Below are positions 19,178 through 27,877 of a DNA stretch of 64,000 nucleotides, one piece after another (position 1 is the stretch's first letter; the number at the start of each line of letters is the position of its first letter). Under the pieces are notes generated by a model. That model saw only the letters and a program-made list of their open reading frames with translations, made no database searches and was not told the DNA's origin. This DNA is from Thioclava nitratireducens (GTDB lineage: Bacteria > Pseudomonadota > Alphaproteobacteria > Rhodobacterales > Rhodobacteraceae), in contig NZ_CP019439.1 in NCBI RefSeq assembly GCF_001940525.2, positions 50,002 to 114,001 on the forward strand, given 5' to 3'. A program made the position numbers and the translations under genes.

Positions 19178-19933
19178 TCGTCGCTCAAGCGCGACGTGGT
19201 GGCCGGCCTCGACATCATGATCGTCCGGGAACTGACCTCGGGCGTCTATTTCGGCGAGCCGCGCGGCATCTTCCCCGACAACGAGGGCGGCCGCTTTGGC
19301 GTCAACACCCAGCGCTACACCACCGAGGAAATCCGCCGCGTCGCCCGCTCGGCCTTCGAACTGGCGAAGCGGCGGAACAACAAGGTCTGCTCGATGGAGA
19401 AGGCCAACGTGATGGAATCGGGCATCCTCTGGCGCGAAGAGGTCCAGTGGGTGCATGACAACGAATACCCGGATGTCGAGCTGAGCCACATGTATGCCGA
19501 CAACGGCGCGATGCAGCTCGTGCGCTGGCCCAAGCAGTTCGACGTCATCGTCACCGACAACCTGTTTGGCGATATCCTGTCGGACTGCGCGGCGATGCTG
19601 ACCGGTTCGCTGGGCATGCTGCCCTCGGCCAGCCTTGGCGCGCCGATGGCGAATGGCCGGCCCAAGGCGCTGTATGAGCCGGTGCACGGCTCTGCCCCCG
19701 ATATCGCCGGGCAGGGCAAGGCCAACCCGATCGCCTGTATCCTGTCGTTCGCGATGGCGCTGCGCTATTCCTTCGATCAGGGCGCCGAGGCGGCCCGGCT
19801 GGAAGGTGCGGTGCAGCAGGTGCTGGCCGATGGCGTGCGCACGGCTGACCTGATGGGGCCCGAGGGCGGCACGCCGGTCTCGACCTCGGGGATGGGCGAC
19901 GCGATCCTTGCCGCGCTCGACGCCTCGCTATAG
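19178..19933 (+). pseudogene. leuB: 3-isopropylmalate dehydrogenase, C-terminal fragment
   Basis: From [20 protein letters not shown] onward the frame is clearly Leu[39 protein letters not shown] and NPIACILS are conserved substrate- and NAD-binding segments. About 252 residues remain of roughly 370, so the N-terminal third is missing. The homology begins abruptly after a GC-rich hairpin and a CCCCGAGGATATTT motif of the kind found between genes in Rhodobacteraceae. The frame extends back to 19112 but that part is not LeuB. The fragment cannot support leucine synthesis. It marks chromosomal DNA rearranged before transposition. Confidence 0.85.
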
Positions 19934-20965
19934 CGGGTCGGCAGCGGCCAGCGTGACCGTTCGCGCCCGGCGATCCGCCGTCATCCGGTAGGCGGGCGCG
20001 GGCTGGCCGGGCAGGTGGACGGTGCCCGTCACCGCCTCGCCCACCTCGAATCGCGCCGTGGCGATGGTGTTCTCGGTGTCCGGGTCATCCTCGGCCAGCC
20101 GCAGGATGGGCAGGCCGGGCCCCGCGCGGTCGCGCAGGATCTCCAGCGGATCGGCGCCGAGCAGCGCGTCGGCTCGGGCCTGACGGCAGCCCGAGCTTTC
20201 GGTGATCGTCTGCTCCAGCCCCCGCATCGCCTCATGTATCATGTGGTTGGCATGCGCCTCGGGCACGGAAATATCGCGCGCCGACACGTCTTTTCCGCAG
20301 AATTCGAGACTGATCAGCCTGTCCTCGCCCGCCTGCGCCAGCGCAAAGTGAAACCCGCCTGCCCGCGGCAGCCGCCGCATCATCGCCACCGCCTGGCCGA
20401 TACGCTCGACCCCCAGCAGCGCGCGGCCCAGAACCATGCGCGGCAGGCCGTCGCCCGCGCCCGCGGGCCGGATGTTGTTGACGGTGATCGTCAGCCCCGC
20501 CGCGTTCACGGCGAATGCATGACCGGGGATCGAGCCGGGATAGACGAACGAGACAAAGTCGGGCCCGTTTCCCGGCCGCGCCTCGACCAGCCCGCAATGG
20601 GGCGCCAGCACCGGCAGCCCGTCCTCGTTATGCGCCAGCACATGGGGCGGGCCGGGCATCATCACCGTGGTGCAGCCATCGGGCGCGGCGGCCCAGATGT
20701 CGCCCCGGCAGTTCCACGCGAACACCTCGGCCAGCGGCAGGCCCAGCCCTTCGGCAAGGCCGCTGATCTCGTCCCACATCGCCGGGAAGGTCGCGCGCAC
20801 CTGCTGCGCCATGCCCTGAACAAACGCGCTTTCGGCCTGAACAGTGACGGTTTTCCACGCGGACGTCGCCACCAGCGCTGGCACCGCAGGCCGCCCGAAC
20901 CGCCCCAGTGCCAGCCCGAAGGCACGCGCCGATCCGCCCGCGCGCAGCAGCGTCAGGCCCGCCAT
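19928..20965 (-). CDS. C45-type autoproteolytic acyltransferase/hydrolase-like protein
   Basis: The product is 345 residues from the ATG at 20965, three bases before the RND stop codon. The segment [11 protein letters not shown] followed by GCTTVMMPG and [10 protein letters not shown] (about 82-117) matches the C45 peptidase/acyl-CoA:6-aminopenicillanate acyltransferase family of Ntn hydrolases, whose new N-terminal Cys after self-cleavage is the nucleophile; the GCTT cysteine is the likely one. The substrate is unknown; relatives cleave or form amides. It follows the efflux genes in the same direction and is probably cotranscribed. Confidence 0.75.
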   Translation of the reverse strand: MAGLTLLRAGGSARAFGLALGRFGRPAVPALVATSAWKTVTVQAESAFVQGMAQQVRATFPAMWDEISGLAEGLGLPLAEVFAWNCRGDIWAAAPDGCTTVMMPGPPHVLAHNEDGLPVLAPHCGLVEARPGNGPDFVSFVYPGSIPGHAFAVNAAGLTITVNNIRPAGAGDGLPRMVLGRALLGVERIGQAVAMMRRLPRAGGFHFALAQAGEDRLISLEFCGKDVSARDISVPEAHANHMIHEAMRGLEQTITESSGCRQARADALLGADPLEILRDRAGPGLPILRLAEDDPDTENTIATARFEVGEAVTGTVHLPGQPAPAYRMTADRRARTVTLAAADPL

Positions 20966-20967
20966 GC

Positions 20968-23900
20968 CTATGCCTCCCGTTTCACGCGGAACACCGCCAG
21001 ATACAGCGCCGGCACAAAGACCAGCGTGATCACCGTGCCGGCGATGATGCCGCCCATCATCGCATAGGCCATCGGCCCCCAGAAGATCTGGCGCGAGATC
21101 GGGATCAGCGCAAGGCTCGCCGCCGCCGCCGTCAGCAGGATCGGCCGCGCCCGGCTGTCGCAGGCGTTGAACACCGCCTCCCACGCCGGTTGGCCGGCCT
21201 CGCGCAGCGCCTCGATCTCGCTCACCAGGATGATCGAGTTGCGGATGAGGATGCCGACCAGCGCCAGCACCCCCAGGATCGCCACGAATCCCAGCGGCGC
21301 GCCCGAGGGCAGCAGCGCGGCGACGACGCCGATCAGACCCAGCGGCGCCACCAGCAACACCACGAGGCTGCGGCGAAAGCCCTGCATCTGCATCATCACC
21401 AGCGTCACCATGATCAGCAGCATCAGCGGCACCACCGCCGCGATCGGCGCCTGCGACTTGGCGCTCGACTCGACGGTGCCGCCGACCTCGACCTTGTAGC
21501 CAAACGGCAGCCTGGCGTTGAAATCCGCGATCTTTTCCGCAAGCGCAGAGACGATTGTCGCCGGCTGATCCTTCGACGCGATCGCCGCCTTCACGGTGAT
21601 CGTCGGCATCCGGTTGCGCTGGTGGATGACCGGCTGCTCGGTGTCGTAGTGAAAGACCGCGACGCTGGAAAGCGGGATCGCCGCGCCGCCGCTGCCGCCG
21701 AGTTGCAGGTTATAAAGCCCCTCGACCGAGCTGCGCGCCGCCGCGTTGCCGCGGGCGACGATGTTGACCATATAGGTGCCGTCGCGCAGCTGGGTGACGC
21801 TTTGTCCGTCATAGATGGCGTTCAGCGCCCCCGAGATGTCCTTCGACGTCAGGCCAAGCTGGCGCGCCTTGTCCTGCAGGATGTCGACACGGACGACGCG
21901 CGCGGGCTCGTTCCAGTCCATGACGATGTTGACCAGCCGGCTGTCGGTGGCGACAAGCGCCGCCAGGTCCCGCGCGTGATCGCGCAATCGGGCAATGTCA
22001 GGGCCGCTAATGCGGTATTGCACCGGGCGCCCGACGGGCGGACCGATCTCGAGCAGCTTGATGAACATGTCGACGCCGGGAAATTCGTCCTCGGCGATCT
22101 TTGTCAGCCGCGCGCGCAGCGCGTTGCGCGCCTCGACCCCCGGCGTCTGGATCACGATCTGGCCCATATTCGGCCCCGGCGTCGGCACGTCGTAGGACAG
22201 GATGAACCGCGGCGCGCCCCGGCCGACATAGGACGACCAGAAGAGCACGTTCTTGTCACCCTTCAGGTAGCCCTCGAACCGGTCCATCTGCGCCTGCGTG
22301 TCGGCGATCGAGGCGTTCTGCGGCAAGGTCACATCGACGATCAGCTCTGGCCGGTCGGAGGAGGGGAAGAACTGCTGCTCGACGAACTTCATGCCGTAGA
22401 CCGAGAGGCCGAACACCGCGAGGGTCAGCACGATGGTGGCCCAGCGAAAGCGCATCGCCAGCCGCAGGATACCGTGAAAGCCGCGACGCAGGCGGCCCGG
22501 TTCGTGGCTGTGGTCGGGCATCGACCGGGGCAGCATCGTCACCCCGATGAGCGGCGCAAACAGCACCGCGACGATCCACGACACCAGCAGCGACACGGCG
22601 ATGACGACGAAGAGCGAGAAGGTGAATTCCCCCGCCGCCGAGTTGTTGAGCCCGATGGGAATGAACCCTGCAACCGTCACTAACGTGCCCGAAAGCATCG
22701 GAAAGGCGATGGAGGTCCAGGCGTAGGAGGCGGCCTTTGTCCGGCTGTCGCCCTTCTCGAGCCGGGTGATCATCGTCTCGATGGCGATCATCGCGTCGTC
22801 GACGAGAAGGCCCAGCGCGATGATCAGCGCGCCCAGCGAGATGCGCTGCAGGGTGAAGCCGGTGTAATCCATCACCACGAAGGTGATCGCCAGCACCAGC
22901 GGGATGGTCAGCGTCACCACCAGACCGGCGCGAAGGCCGAGGCTGACGAAGCTGACCGCCAGCACGATCACCACCGCCTCCATCAACGCGCGCAGGAAAT
23001 GGCCTACGGCGTCTTCCACCACATGCGGCTGGTCGGCGACCTGATGGATGTGGATCCCGATGGGCATCTCGGCCTGCGCCTGCGCCATGACCGCGGTCAG
23101 CTCCTTGCCGAAGTCGATGATGTTGGCGCCCTTGCGCATCCCCACGGCCAGGCCGATGGCCGGCTGGCCGTCGTAGCGAAACAGCTCGGACGGCGGGTCT
23201 TCGTAGCCGCGCTTGATATCGGCCACGTCGCTGAGGCGAAAAAACCGGTCGCCGACGCGCAGGTTGACGTCGCGCAGGCTCTGCGCCCCGGTGAACTGGC
23301 CGCCGACACGCACCAGCACCCGCTCTGGCCCCGCGTCGATCACGCCCGAGGGCAGGATCGCGTTCTGCGCCGCGAGAGAGGCCTGAACCTGCTGCTCGTT
23401 GAGGCCCAGCGCCGCCAGCCGTTCGGTCGAGAATTCAAGATAGACCACCTCGTCCCGAGTGCCGAAGATCGTCACCTTGCCGGCATCCGGCAGCGCCTGC
23501 ACCGCGCGCTGGACCTGACGGACATGATCGCGCAGCTCGCGCGGGGTGAAGCCGTCGGAGGTGAAGGCAAAGATATTGCCAAAGACATCGCCGAAATCGT
23601 CGTTGAACTGAAAGCCCGCGAATTCGGCCGGAAAGTCCGGCCGGATATCGGCCATCATGTTGCGCACCTTTTCCCAGATGCGGGGCAGATCGCGGGCCTT
23701 GGTGGTCGGCAGCAGCTCGACATAGACAATCGACTGGCCCGGCCGCGTCACCGAGCGGGTGAAGTCGAGCGCGTCGAGATCCTTGAGCTTCTTCTCGATG
23801 CGGTCGGTCACCTGTGTCAGCGTCTCGTCGACCGAGGCACCGGGCAGCGAGGCCGAGATGATCATCGTCTTGATGGCAAAGTTCGGGTCTTCCTCGCGCC

Positions 23901-24006
23901 CGATCGAGACATAGGCCAGCGCGCCGGCGACGAGGCTGACGATCATCAGGAACCACACGAAGGAGCGGTGGTTGAGCGCCCAGTCGGACAGGTTGAAGCC
24001 TTTCAT
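20968..24006 (-). CDS. RND efflux transporter, inner-membrane permease
   Basis: The gene encodes 1,012 residues, the usual length of RND permeases. The first helix (SFVWFLMIVSLVAGALAYV) and the two large periplasmic loops are present, with about 12 membrane helices in two repeats. The proton-relay pair DD is in LGLLVDDAMIAIETM in helix 4. GREEDPNFAIKTM after helix 1 is typical of AcrB/MexF-like hydrophobe pumps. It overlaps the adaptor gene upstream by four bases. With the two adaptors it would need an outer-membrane channel from elsewhere. It gives efflux of organic compounds; the substrate is unknown. Confidence 0.9.
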   Translation of the reverse strand: MKGFNLSDWALNHRSFVWFLMIVSLVAGALAYVSIGREEDPNFAIKTMIISASLPGASVDETLTQVTDRIEKKLKDLDALDFTRSVTRPGQSIVYVELLPTTKARDLPRIWEKVRNMMADIRPDFPAEFAGFQFNDDFGDVFGNIFAFTSDGFTPRELRDHVRQVQRAVQALPDAGKVTIFGTRDEVVYLEFSTERLAALGLNEQQVQASLAAQNAILPSGVIDAGPERVLVRVGGQFTGAQSLRDVNLRVGDRFFRLSDVADIKRGYEDPPSELFRYDGQPAIGLAVGMRKGANIIDFGKELTAVMAQAQAEMPIGIHIHQVADQPHVVEDAVGHFLRALMEAVVIVLAVSFVSLGLRAGLVVTLTIPLVLAITFVVMDYTGFTLQRISLGALIIALGLLVDDAMIAIETMITRLEKGDSRTKAASYAWTSIAFPMLSGTLVTVAGFIPIGLNNSAAGEFTFSLFVVIAVSLLVSWIVAVLFAPLIGVTMLPRSMPDHSHEPGRLRRGFHGILRLAMRFRWATIVLTLAVFGLSVYGMKFVEQQFFPSSDRPELIVDVTLPQNASIADTQAQMDRFEGYLKGDKNVLFWSSYVGRGAPRFILSYDVPTPGPNMGQIVIQTPGVEARNALRARLTKIAEDEFPGVDMFIKLLEIGPPVGRPVQYRISGPDIARLRDHARDLAALVATDSRLVNIVMDWNEPARVVRVDILQDKARQLGLTSKDISGALNAIYDGQSVTQLRDGTYMVNIVARGNAAARSSVEGLYNLQLGGSGGAAIPLSSVAVFHYDTEQPVIHQRNRMPTITVKAAIASKDQPATIVSALAEKIADFNARLPFGYKVEVGGTVESSAKSQAPIAAVVPLMLLIMVTLVMMQMQGFRRSLVVLLVAPLGLIGVVAALLPSGAPLGFVAILGVLALVGILIRNSIILVSEIEALREAGQPAWEAVFNACDSRARPILLTAAAASLALIPISRQIFWGPMAYAMMGGIIAGTVITLVFVPALYLAVFRVKREA

Positions 24007-25073
24007 TCGCTCACCTCCCGGCCCACCTTCTGGCCGTCCTTGATCGAATTCACGCCCTTCGTCACCACCTCGTCCCCCGGTTTCAGCCCGGCGAGGATCA
24101 GCACCCGGTCACCCACTGTCGCGCCGGTTTTCACAATGGTGCGGTGGACGATCCCCTCGGGCCGCGAAACCACCCAGACCGCCGAGTCAGAGCCTGTTTT
24201 CGCACCGATCAACGCGGTCAGCGGCAGGGTGGTGCGGGCGTGCGTCTCGGCCACCGGCTCGACCAGCGCCAGCGCGCCGAGGCGGAAGGCGGCGGGGGTG
24301 TCGGACGCCAGCGTCAGGTGCAGGCGGCGGGTGCGGGTGGCGGCGTCGGCCATCGGGTCGATGACGCGCAAGGTGGCGGTCGCGCCGATCAGCGGCGCGG
24401 CCTCCAGCCGGACGTGAAACACCGCGCCGGGGGCAAGGCCCGCGATGTCCTGTTCGCTGAGGTCGATGACCACCTCGCGCTCGCCGGTGCCGGCAAGGCG
24501 CAGCACCGGCTGGCCGGCGGCCAGCGTCGCGCCCGGCTCGGCGAAGGTTTGTGTGATCACACCGTCCTGCGGCGCGCGCAGGGTTGCAAGGTTGCGCGCG
24601 TCCTCGGCGCGGGCAAGCGTGGCGCGCGCCTGTTCAAGCTGCGCCTCAGCGGCGGCGGCGCTGGCATGGGCCGATTGCGCCGCCGCCGTGCTGTCGACGC
24701 CGCGCGCCACCAGTTCGTCCACCCGCGCGGCGGCATCGCGGGCCGAATTGGCCTGCGCCTCGGCCACGGTCACCCCGGCCTCGGCGGCGCGCAGATCGGC
24801 GTCCAGCTCTTCGGGGTCCTGCCGCGCAAGGACGTCGCCCTTCTGCACCACATCGCCCACCCGCACCGGCCGCGCGGCGACGGTGCCGATGCGCGGAAAG
24901 CCCAGATCGGTCTCGACCCGCGCGGTCACCGTGCCCACATATTGCGGCCTGAGGCCCGATTGCGGCGTCACCACCTCTGACACCACGGGGCGCGGCGGGG
25001 GCGGCGCGGCGGCCTCTTCCTTGCAGGCGGCCAGCGCCAGCGGCAGCACGAGGACAAGGGCGATCGGGCGCAT
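24003..25073 (-). CDS. RND efflux periplasmic adaptor (second of two)
   Basis: The product is 356 residues from the ATG at 25073, which overlaps the stop of the upstream adaptor (TGATG). It is a lipoprotein: the lipobox is LALAAC at residues 12-17. The biotinyl-lipoyl half motif (VARPVRVGDVVQKGDVLARQD), a coiled-coil hairpin (about 95-150), the second lipoyl half (LRAPQDGVITQTFAEPG) and the beta-barrel/membrane-proximal domain follow in order. It links the RND pump to an outer-membrane channel. The longer frame upstream to 26207 is a shadow of the first adaptor. Confidence 0.87.
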   Translation of the reverse strand: MRPIALVLVLPLALAACKEEAAAPPPPRPVVSEVVTPQSGLRPQYVGTVTARVETDLGFPRIGTVAARPVRVGDVVQKGDVLARQDPEELDADLRAAEAGVTVAEAQANSARDAAARVDELVARGVDSTAAAQSAHASAAAAEAQLEQARATLARAEDARNLATLRAPQDGVITQTFAEPGATLAAGQPVLRLAGTGEREVVIDLSEQDIAGLAPGAVFHVRLEAAPLIGATATLRVIDPMADAATRTRRLHLTLASDTPAAFRLGALALVEPVAETHARTTLPLTALIGAKTGSDSAVWVVSRPEGIVHRTIVKTGATVGDRVLILAGLKPGDEVVTKGVNSIKDGQKVGREVSE

Positions 25074-26125
25074 CACTTCACCTCCATCGGCTGCACGATC
25101 CGGCCGGGATAGAGAAGGTTTGAGCCCAGCGTGACCACCTGCTCGCCCTCCGTCACCCCGCCCGCCAGCACGATCTTGCCGGTCTCGTAGCGCAGTACCT
25201 CGATCTGGCGCAGATGGGCCGCGTGGCTGGCCGGGTCGACGACCCAGACGGCGGGGCCTGTGGCGGTCGCGCTCATCGCCGACCAGGGCAGCGCGATCTG
25301 GTCCTCGCCGGCCATGGTGACGCTGCCGGTCACCGCCTCGCCATAGCCAAGGCCGGCGGGCGGATCGACGATCCGCACCGTCACCTTCACGGTGCCCTTG
25401 CGCGGATCGACGAGGGGTGAGACCTCTCTCACCACGCCATGAAACGGCACGGCGGTGGAATTGAGCCGCCGCAGGCTGACATCGGGCGCCTTGCCTGGAT
25501 GGGTCAGCATGACCTCGGGCACCTCGAAGATCGCGTCGAAGGACTGGCCCAGCGCCAGTTCCAGCACCGTCTGGGCGGCGCCTACAACCTGCCCCGGCTC
25601 GGCCTTGCGGGCGGTTACGGTGGCATCGGCGGGGGCCAGCAGAACAGTGTCTGACAAGGCCTTTTTCGCCCGGTCCAGATCGGCCTGCGCCTGCGCCACC
25701 AGCGCCTCGGCGGCGCGCAACTGATCGGCCGCGGCATCGCGCGCGCTGCGCGTCGTCGCACCGCGTTCCAGGAGCGCGTCCTGACGCTCGCTGTCGTCGC
25801 GGGTCTTGGCATAGCTTGCCTCGGCGGTGGCCAGCGCGGCCTTGGCGGCGCGCACCGCCTGCGCCTGCTGCACCGAATCGACCTCGGCCAGCGTCGCCCC
25901 CTTGGCGACGCGATCGCCGGCGCTGACCCGCATCTCGGTGATGCGCCCGCCGGTCGGGAAGGCCGCGCTCAACGTCTCGTGGGCGACGACCTCGCCAGTC
26001 AGTGTGAAGGTGCGCGGCTCGGCCTGGGCATGGGCGATGACGGTGTCGACGGTCAGGGGCGGTTCGGCCCGCGCCGGGAGGGCAAGGAGCATTGCGACGG
26101 CAAGCGGGCGCAGGTCGGGTTTCAT
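25073..26125 (-). CDS. RND efflux periplasmic adaptor (first of two)
   Basis: The product is 350 residues. I chose the ATG at 26125 because AGGA sits six bases upstream; the ATG two codons before overlaps that ribosome site. A signal peptide without lipobox (LAVAMLLALPARA) is followed by a lipoyl half (MRVSAGDRVAKGATLAEVD), coiled-coil hairpin, LLAPADATVTARKAEPG and the barrel domain. Paired adaptors with one RND pump are common in alphaproteobacteria. The start is only 75 bp from the end of the IS1380-family element, whose transposase is transcribed toward this operon. Confidence 0.87.
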   Translation of the reverse strand: MKPDLRPLAVAMLLALPARAEPPLTVDTVIAHAQAEPRTFTLTGEVVAHETLSAAFPTGGRITEMRVSAGDRVAKGATLAEVDSVQQAQAVRAAKAALATAEASYAKTRDDSERQDALLERGATTRSARDAAADQLRAAEALVAQAQADLDRAKKALSDTVLLAPADATVTARKAEPGQVVGAAQTVLELALGQSFDAIFEVPEVMLTHPGKAPDVSLRRLNSTAVPFHGVVREVSPLVDPRKGTVKVTVRIVDPPAGLGYGEAVTGSVTMAGEDQIALPWSAMSATATGPAVWVVDPASHAAHLRQIEVLRYETGKIVLAGGVTEGEQVVTLGSNLLYPGRIVQPMEVK

Positions 26126-26200
26126 CCTCATTCCTCGCGGGCTGAGAGCGGGTCTGGTTTCGGGCCGTCGGATGCCTGCGGGTGCCGCGGCACTCCTCAA

Positions 26201-27871
26201 CCTGCATTCCCCAGGTGGCGTGTCGTTTGAGGTGAAGATCGCCTGTATCCGATCGCTAGACAAGGATTTTCTGCCGCAAGCGGCACCTGCGGTCGCGCAG
26301 ACTGCTGGATCTGGACGGATCAGACCGCGAAGCCGCTGTTTCCTTGCCCAGGGGCGGCGTTTTTCAGCGCAGCGGACAGATCTGTCCAGCCGCTTTCGTT
26401 CAGTTTGAGCGTGGATCGCGATCATGCGCATAGCGGTGGCGCTCGCAATCGGCGGATAGCGGCGAGGATGGCGCGTACCATCGTGCCGGTGACAGCGACC
26501 TCGGCCAGCTGGAAGGTGATGGTGCGGGCGTGACGGACCACACGTGCCCCGATCTTGATCAGCTTCAGTTGCAGGCTGGTCAACGACCAGTCGGCCATGG
26601 CTTCGGGCAGCTCGATGCAGCGCAAGAAGGTGGCCAGGTTGTACGCCAGGGCGTGCAGTTGCAGCCGCACCTCATTGTCGCGGAACTTCCGGCACGACAG
26701 CCGCGTCCAGCGAAAGGCGTATTTGCCCTCTTTGATGTGCTGCTCGGCGGTGCCGCGCTGGTTGTAGAACCGCACCACCCAGTCCGGCTCCATCGGCAGG
26801 TTGGTGACGATGAAGCCGACACGCGGGAACAGTTCGCCCGGATGCCATTCGATCTTGGCGATCACCCGGCGTTCCTTGTCCCAGGACGCCGCCTGATACT
26901 CGAATTCCTCGAAGAACCGCTTGACCTTGGTCAGTGACGGCCGCCCGACAGGGCGCGTTAGCCGATGCGCGATCTTGTCCTTGAGGACCGCGTTTGCGGG
27001 CAGCCGGATGGCGTAGAAGAACCGCGCTTCTTCCAATCGCTCATAGATCGCCGGGATCGCGTAGGCAGCATCGGCCCGGAAGAACCTGCCACCAAGGTCG
27101 CGCTCCGCGTAGCGCGCAATGACGGGGTCGAGAACATCACGCCAGCCATCGGCGCTGTGGACGTTGCCATGGCGCAGGGCGCAGCGTTCCAGCATCCCGA
27201 ACTGGTTGAACAGAAAGTTGGGGTGATAGCAGCTACAGTCGAAATGGCCATTCCAGGCGGACCCTTCCTGGTCGCCATGGGTCGGGCTGACCGAGCTGTC
27301 CATGTCCAGAACGATGTACTTCAGCCCGTTACGGTCATGGAACCGGTCGATCCATTGCCCGTTCAGGTCGGCCAGCGCGGCACGGTTCCCGGCCAGAGCC
27401 AGCGTCTCGGTCTCGAACCGTCCCATCTGCGATGCCGAGGCCGCTTGTGCATCGACCGCTCTGCCGCCGACAACTTGGCGCATGACCGGATCGCAGGCGA
27501 GACGGTTGGCGTCGTTGACATCCTCGTATCCGGCCAGCCGCCCAAAGACTGATTGCCGGAACAGGCCGTCGAGCCGATGGACCGTGTTCTTGCCAGAGCG
27601 AGTATCGCGCAGCGCCGCTGACGCCAAATCGGACAACCCGAGCGCGTCATCAAGCTCGCGCATCACCAGAAGGCCGCCGTCGGAACTGAGCTGCGTGCCG
27701 CGAAATTCCAGCCGCACGCGAGGGTCGAAATCCACCCGATCTGCCCGTTGCAAGCCCGCACCCTCTGGGTGATCCATGAAACGCGCCCCTCGCAGCCTTC
27801 AACACCATGTTTTATATAGGAAATATAATGGTCAGGACAGCGAAATCAGCGCCTTACTTGGGAAATGTGGG
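26201..27871 (-). mobile_element. IS1380-family insertion sequence, copy 1
   Basis: The element is 1,671 bp. The ends are CCTGCATTCCCCAGGT at 26201 and CCCACATTTCCCAAGT read inward from 27871. The second copy (61759-63428) has the same ends and nearly the same length. It has no duplication directly at 26201, in keeping with its role as the driver of the larger unit rather than a separate insertion. Confidence 0.85.
26422..27777 (-). CDS. IS1380-family transposase, copy 1
   Basis: The gene encodes 451 residues, full length for the family. The N-terminus has FRGTQLSSDGGLLVMRELDDALGL, and the IVLDMDSSVSPTHGDQEGS segment near residues 133-151 contains an acidic catalytic-type motif (DMDSS) typical of IS1380 DDE transposases. 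Conserved FVRFYNQRGTAEQHIKEGK-like sequence follows near 330. It differs from copy 2 at scattered residues throughout, so the two were not produced by a recent duplication. Its direction points toward the efflux operon. Confidence 0.92.
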   Translation of the reverse strand: MDHPEGAGLQRADRVDFDPRVRLEFRGTQLSSDGGLLVMRELDDALGLSDLASAALRDTRSGKNTVHRLDGLFRQSVFGRLAGYEDVNDANRLACDPVMRQVVGGRAVDAQAASASQMGRFETETLALAGNRAALADLNGQWIDRFHDRNGLKYIVLDMDSSVSPTHGDQEGSAWNGHFDCSCYHPNFLFNQFGMLERCALRHGNVHSADGWRDVLDPVIARYAERDLGGRFFRADAAYAIPAIYERLEEARFFYAIRLPANAVLKDKIAHRLTRPVGRPSLTKVKRFFEEFEYQAASWDKERRVIAKIEWHPGELFPRVGFIVTNLPMEPDWVVRFYNQRGTAEQHIKEGKYAFRWTRLSCRKFRDNEVRLQLHALAYNLATFLRCIELPEAMADWSLTSLQLKLIKIGARVVRHARTITFQLAEVAVTGTMVRAILAAIRRLRAPPLCA

Positions 27872-27877
27872 ATCACT
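27872..27877. repeat. Target-site duplication, right copy (ATCACT)
   Basis: This matches 18038-18043 and directly abuts the outer end of the IS1380-family element. Confidence 0.8.

Larger units (their letters stand above)
18044..27871. mobile_element. ISEcp1-type transposition unit (IS1380 family) carrying efflux genes
   Basis: This 9,828-bp insertion in the Mrr-nSTAND gene is bordered by direct repeats ATCACT. The right border is the transposase-proximal inverted repeat of the IS1380-family element (CCCACATTTCCCAAGT on the - strand). The element's other repeat (26201) was bypassed, and the left border (CCGAATCCCCCGG) only weakly resembles it. ISEcp1, an IS1380-family member, mobilises DNA downstream of its transposase in exactly this way, with 5-bp duplications. 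The cargo is the Ner-like, DUF192, truncated leuB, C45 hydrolase and RND efflux genes, probably chromosomal in origin. Confidence 0.75.

Noticed and set aside
20908..22683. 591-residue + strand frame
   Set aside because: Arg/His/Asp-rich shadow antisense to the RND permease and C45 genes; no ribosome site, no domain.
22999..24417. 472-residue + strand frame
   Set aside because: Antisense shadow of the RND permease and second adaptor.
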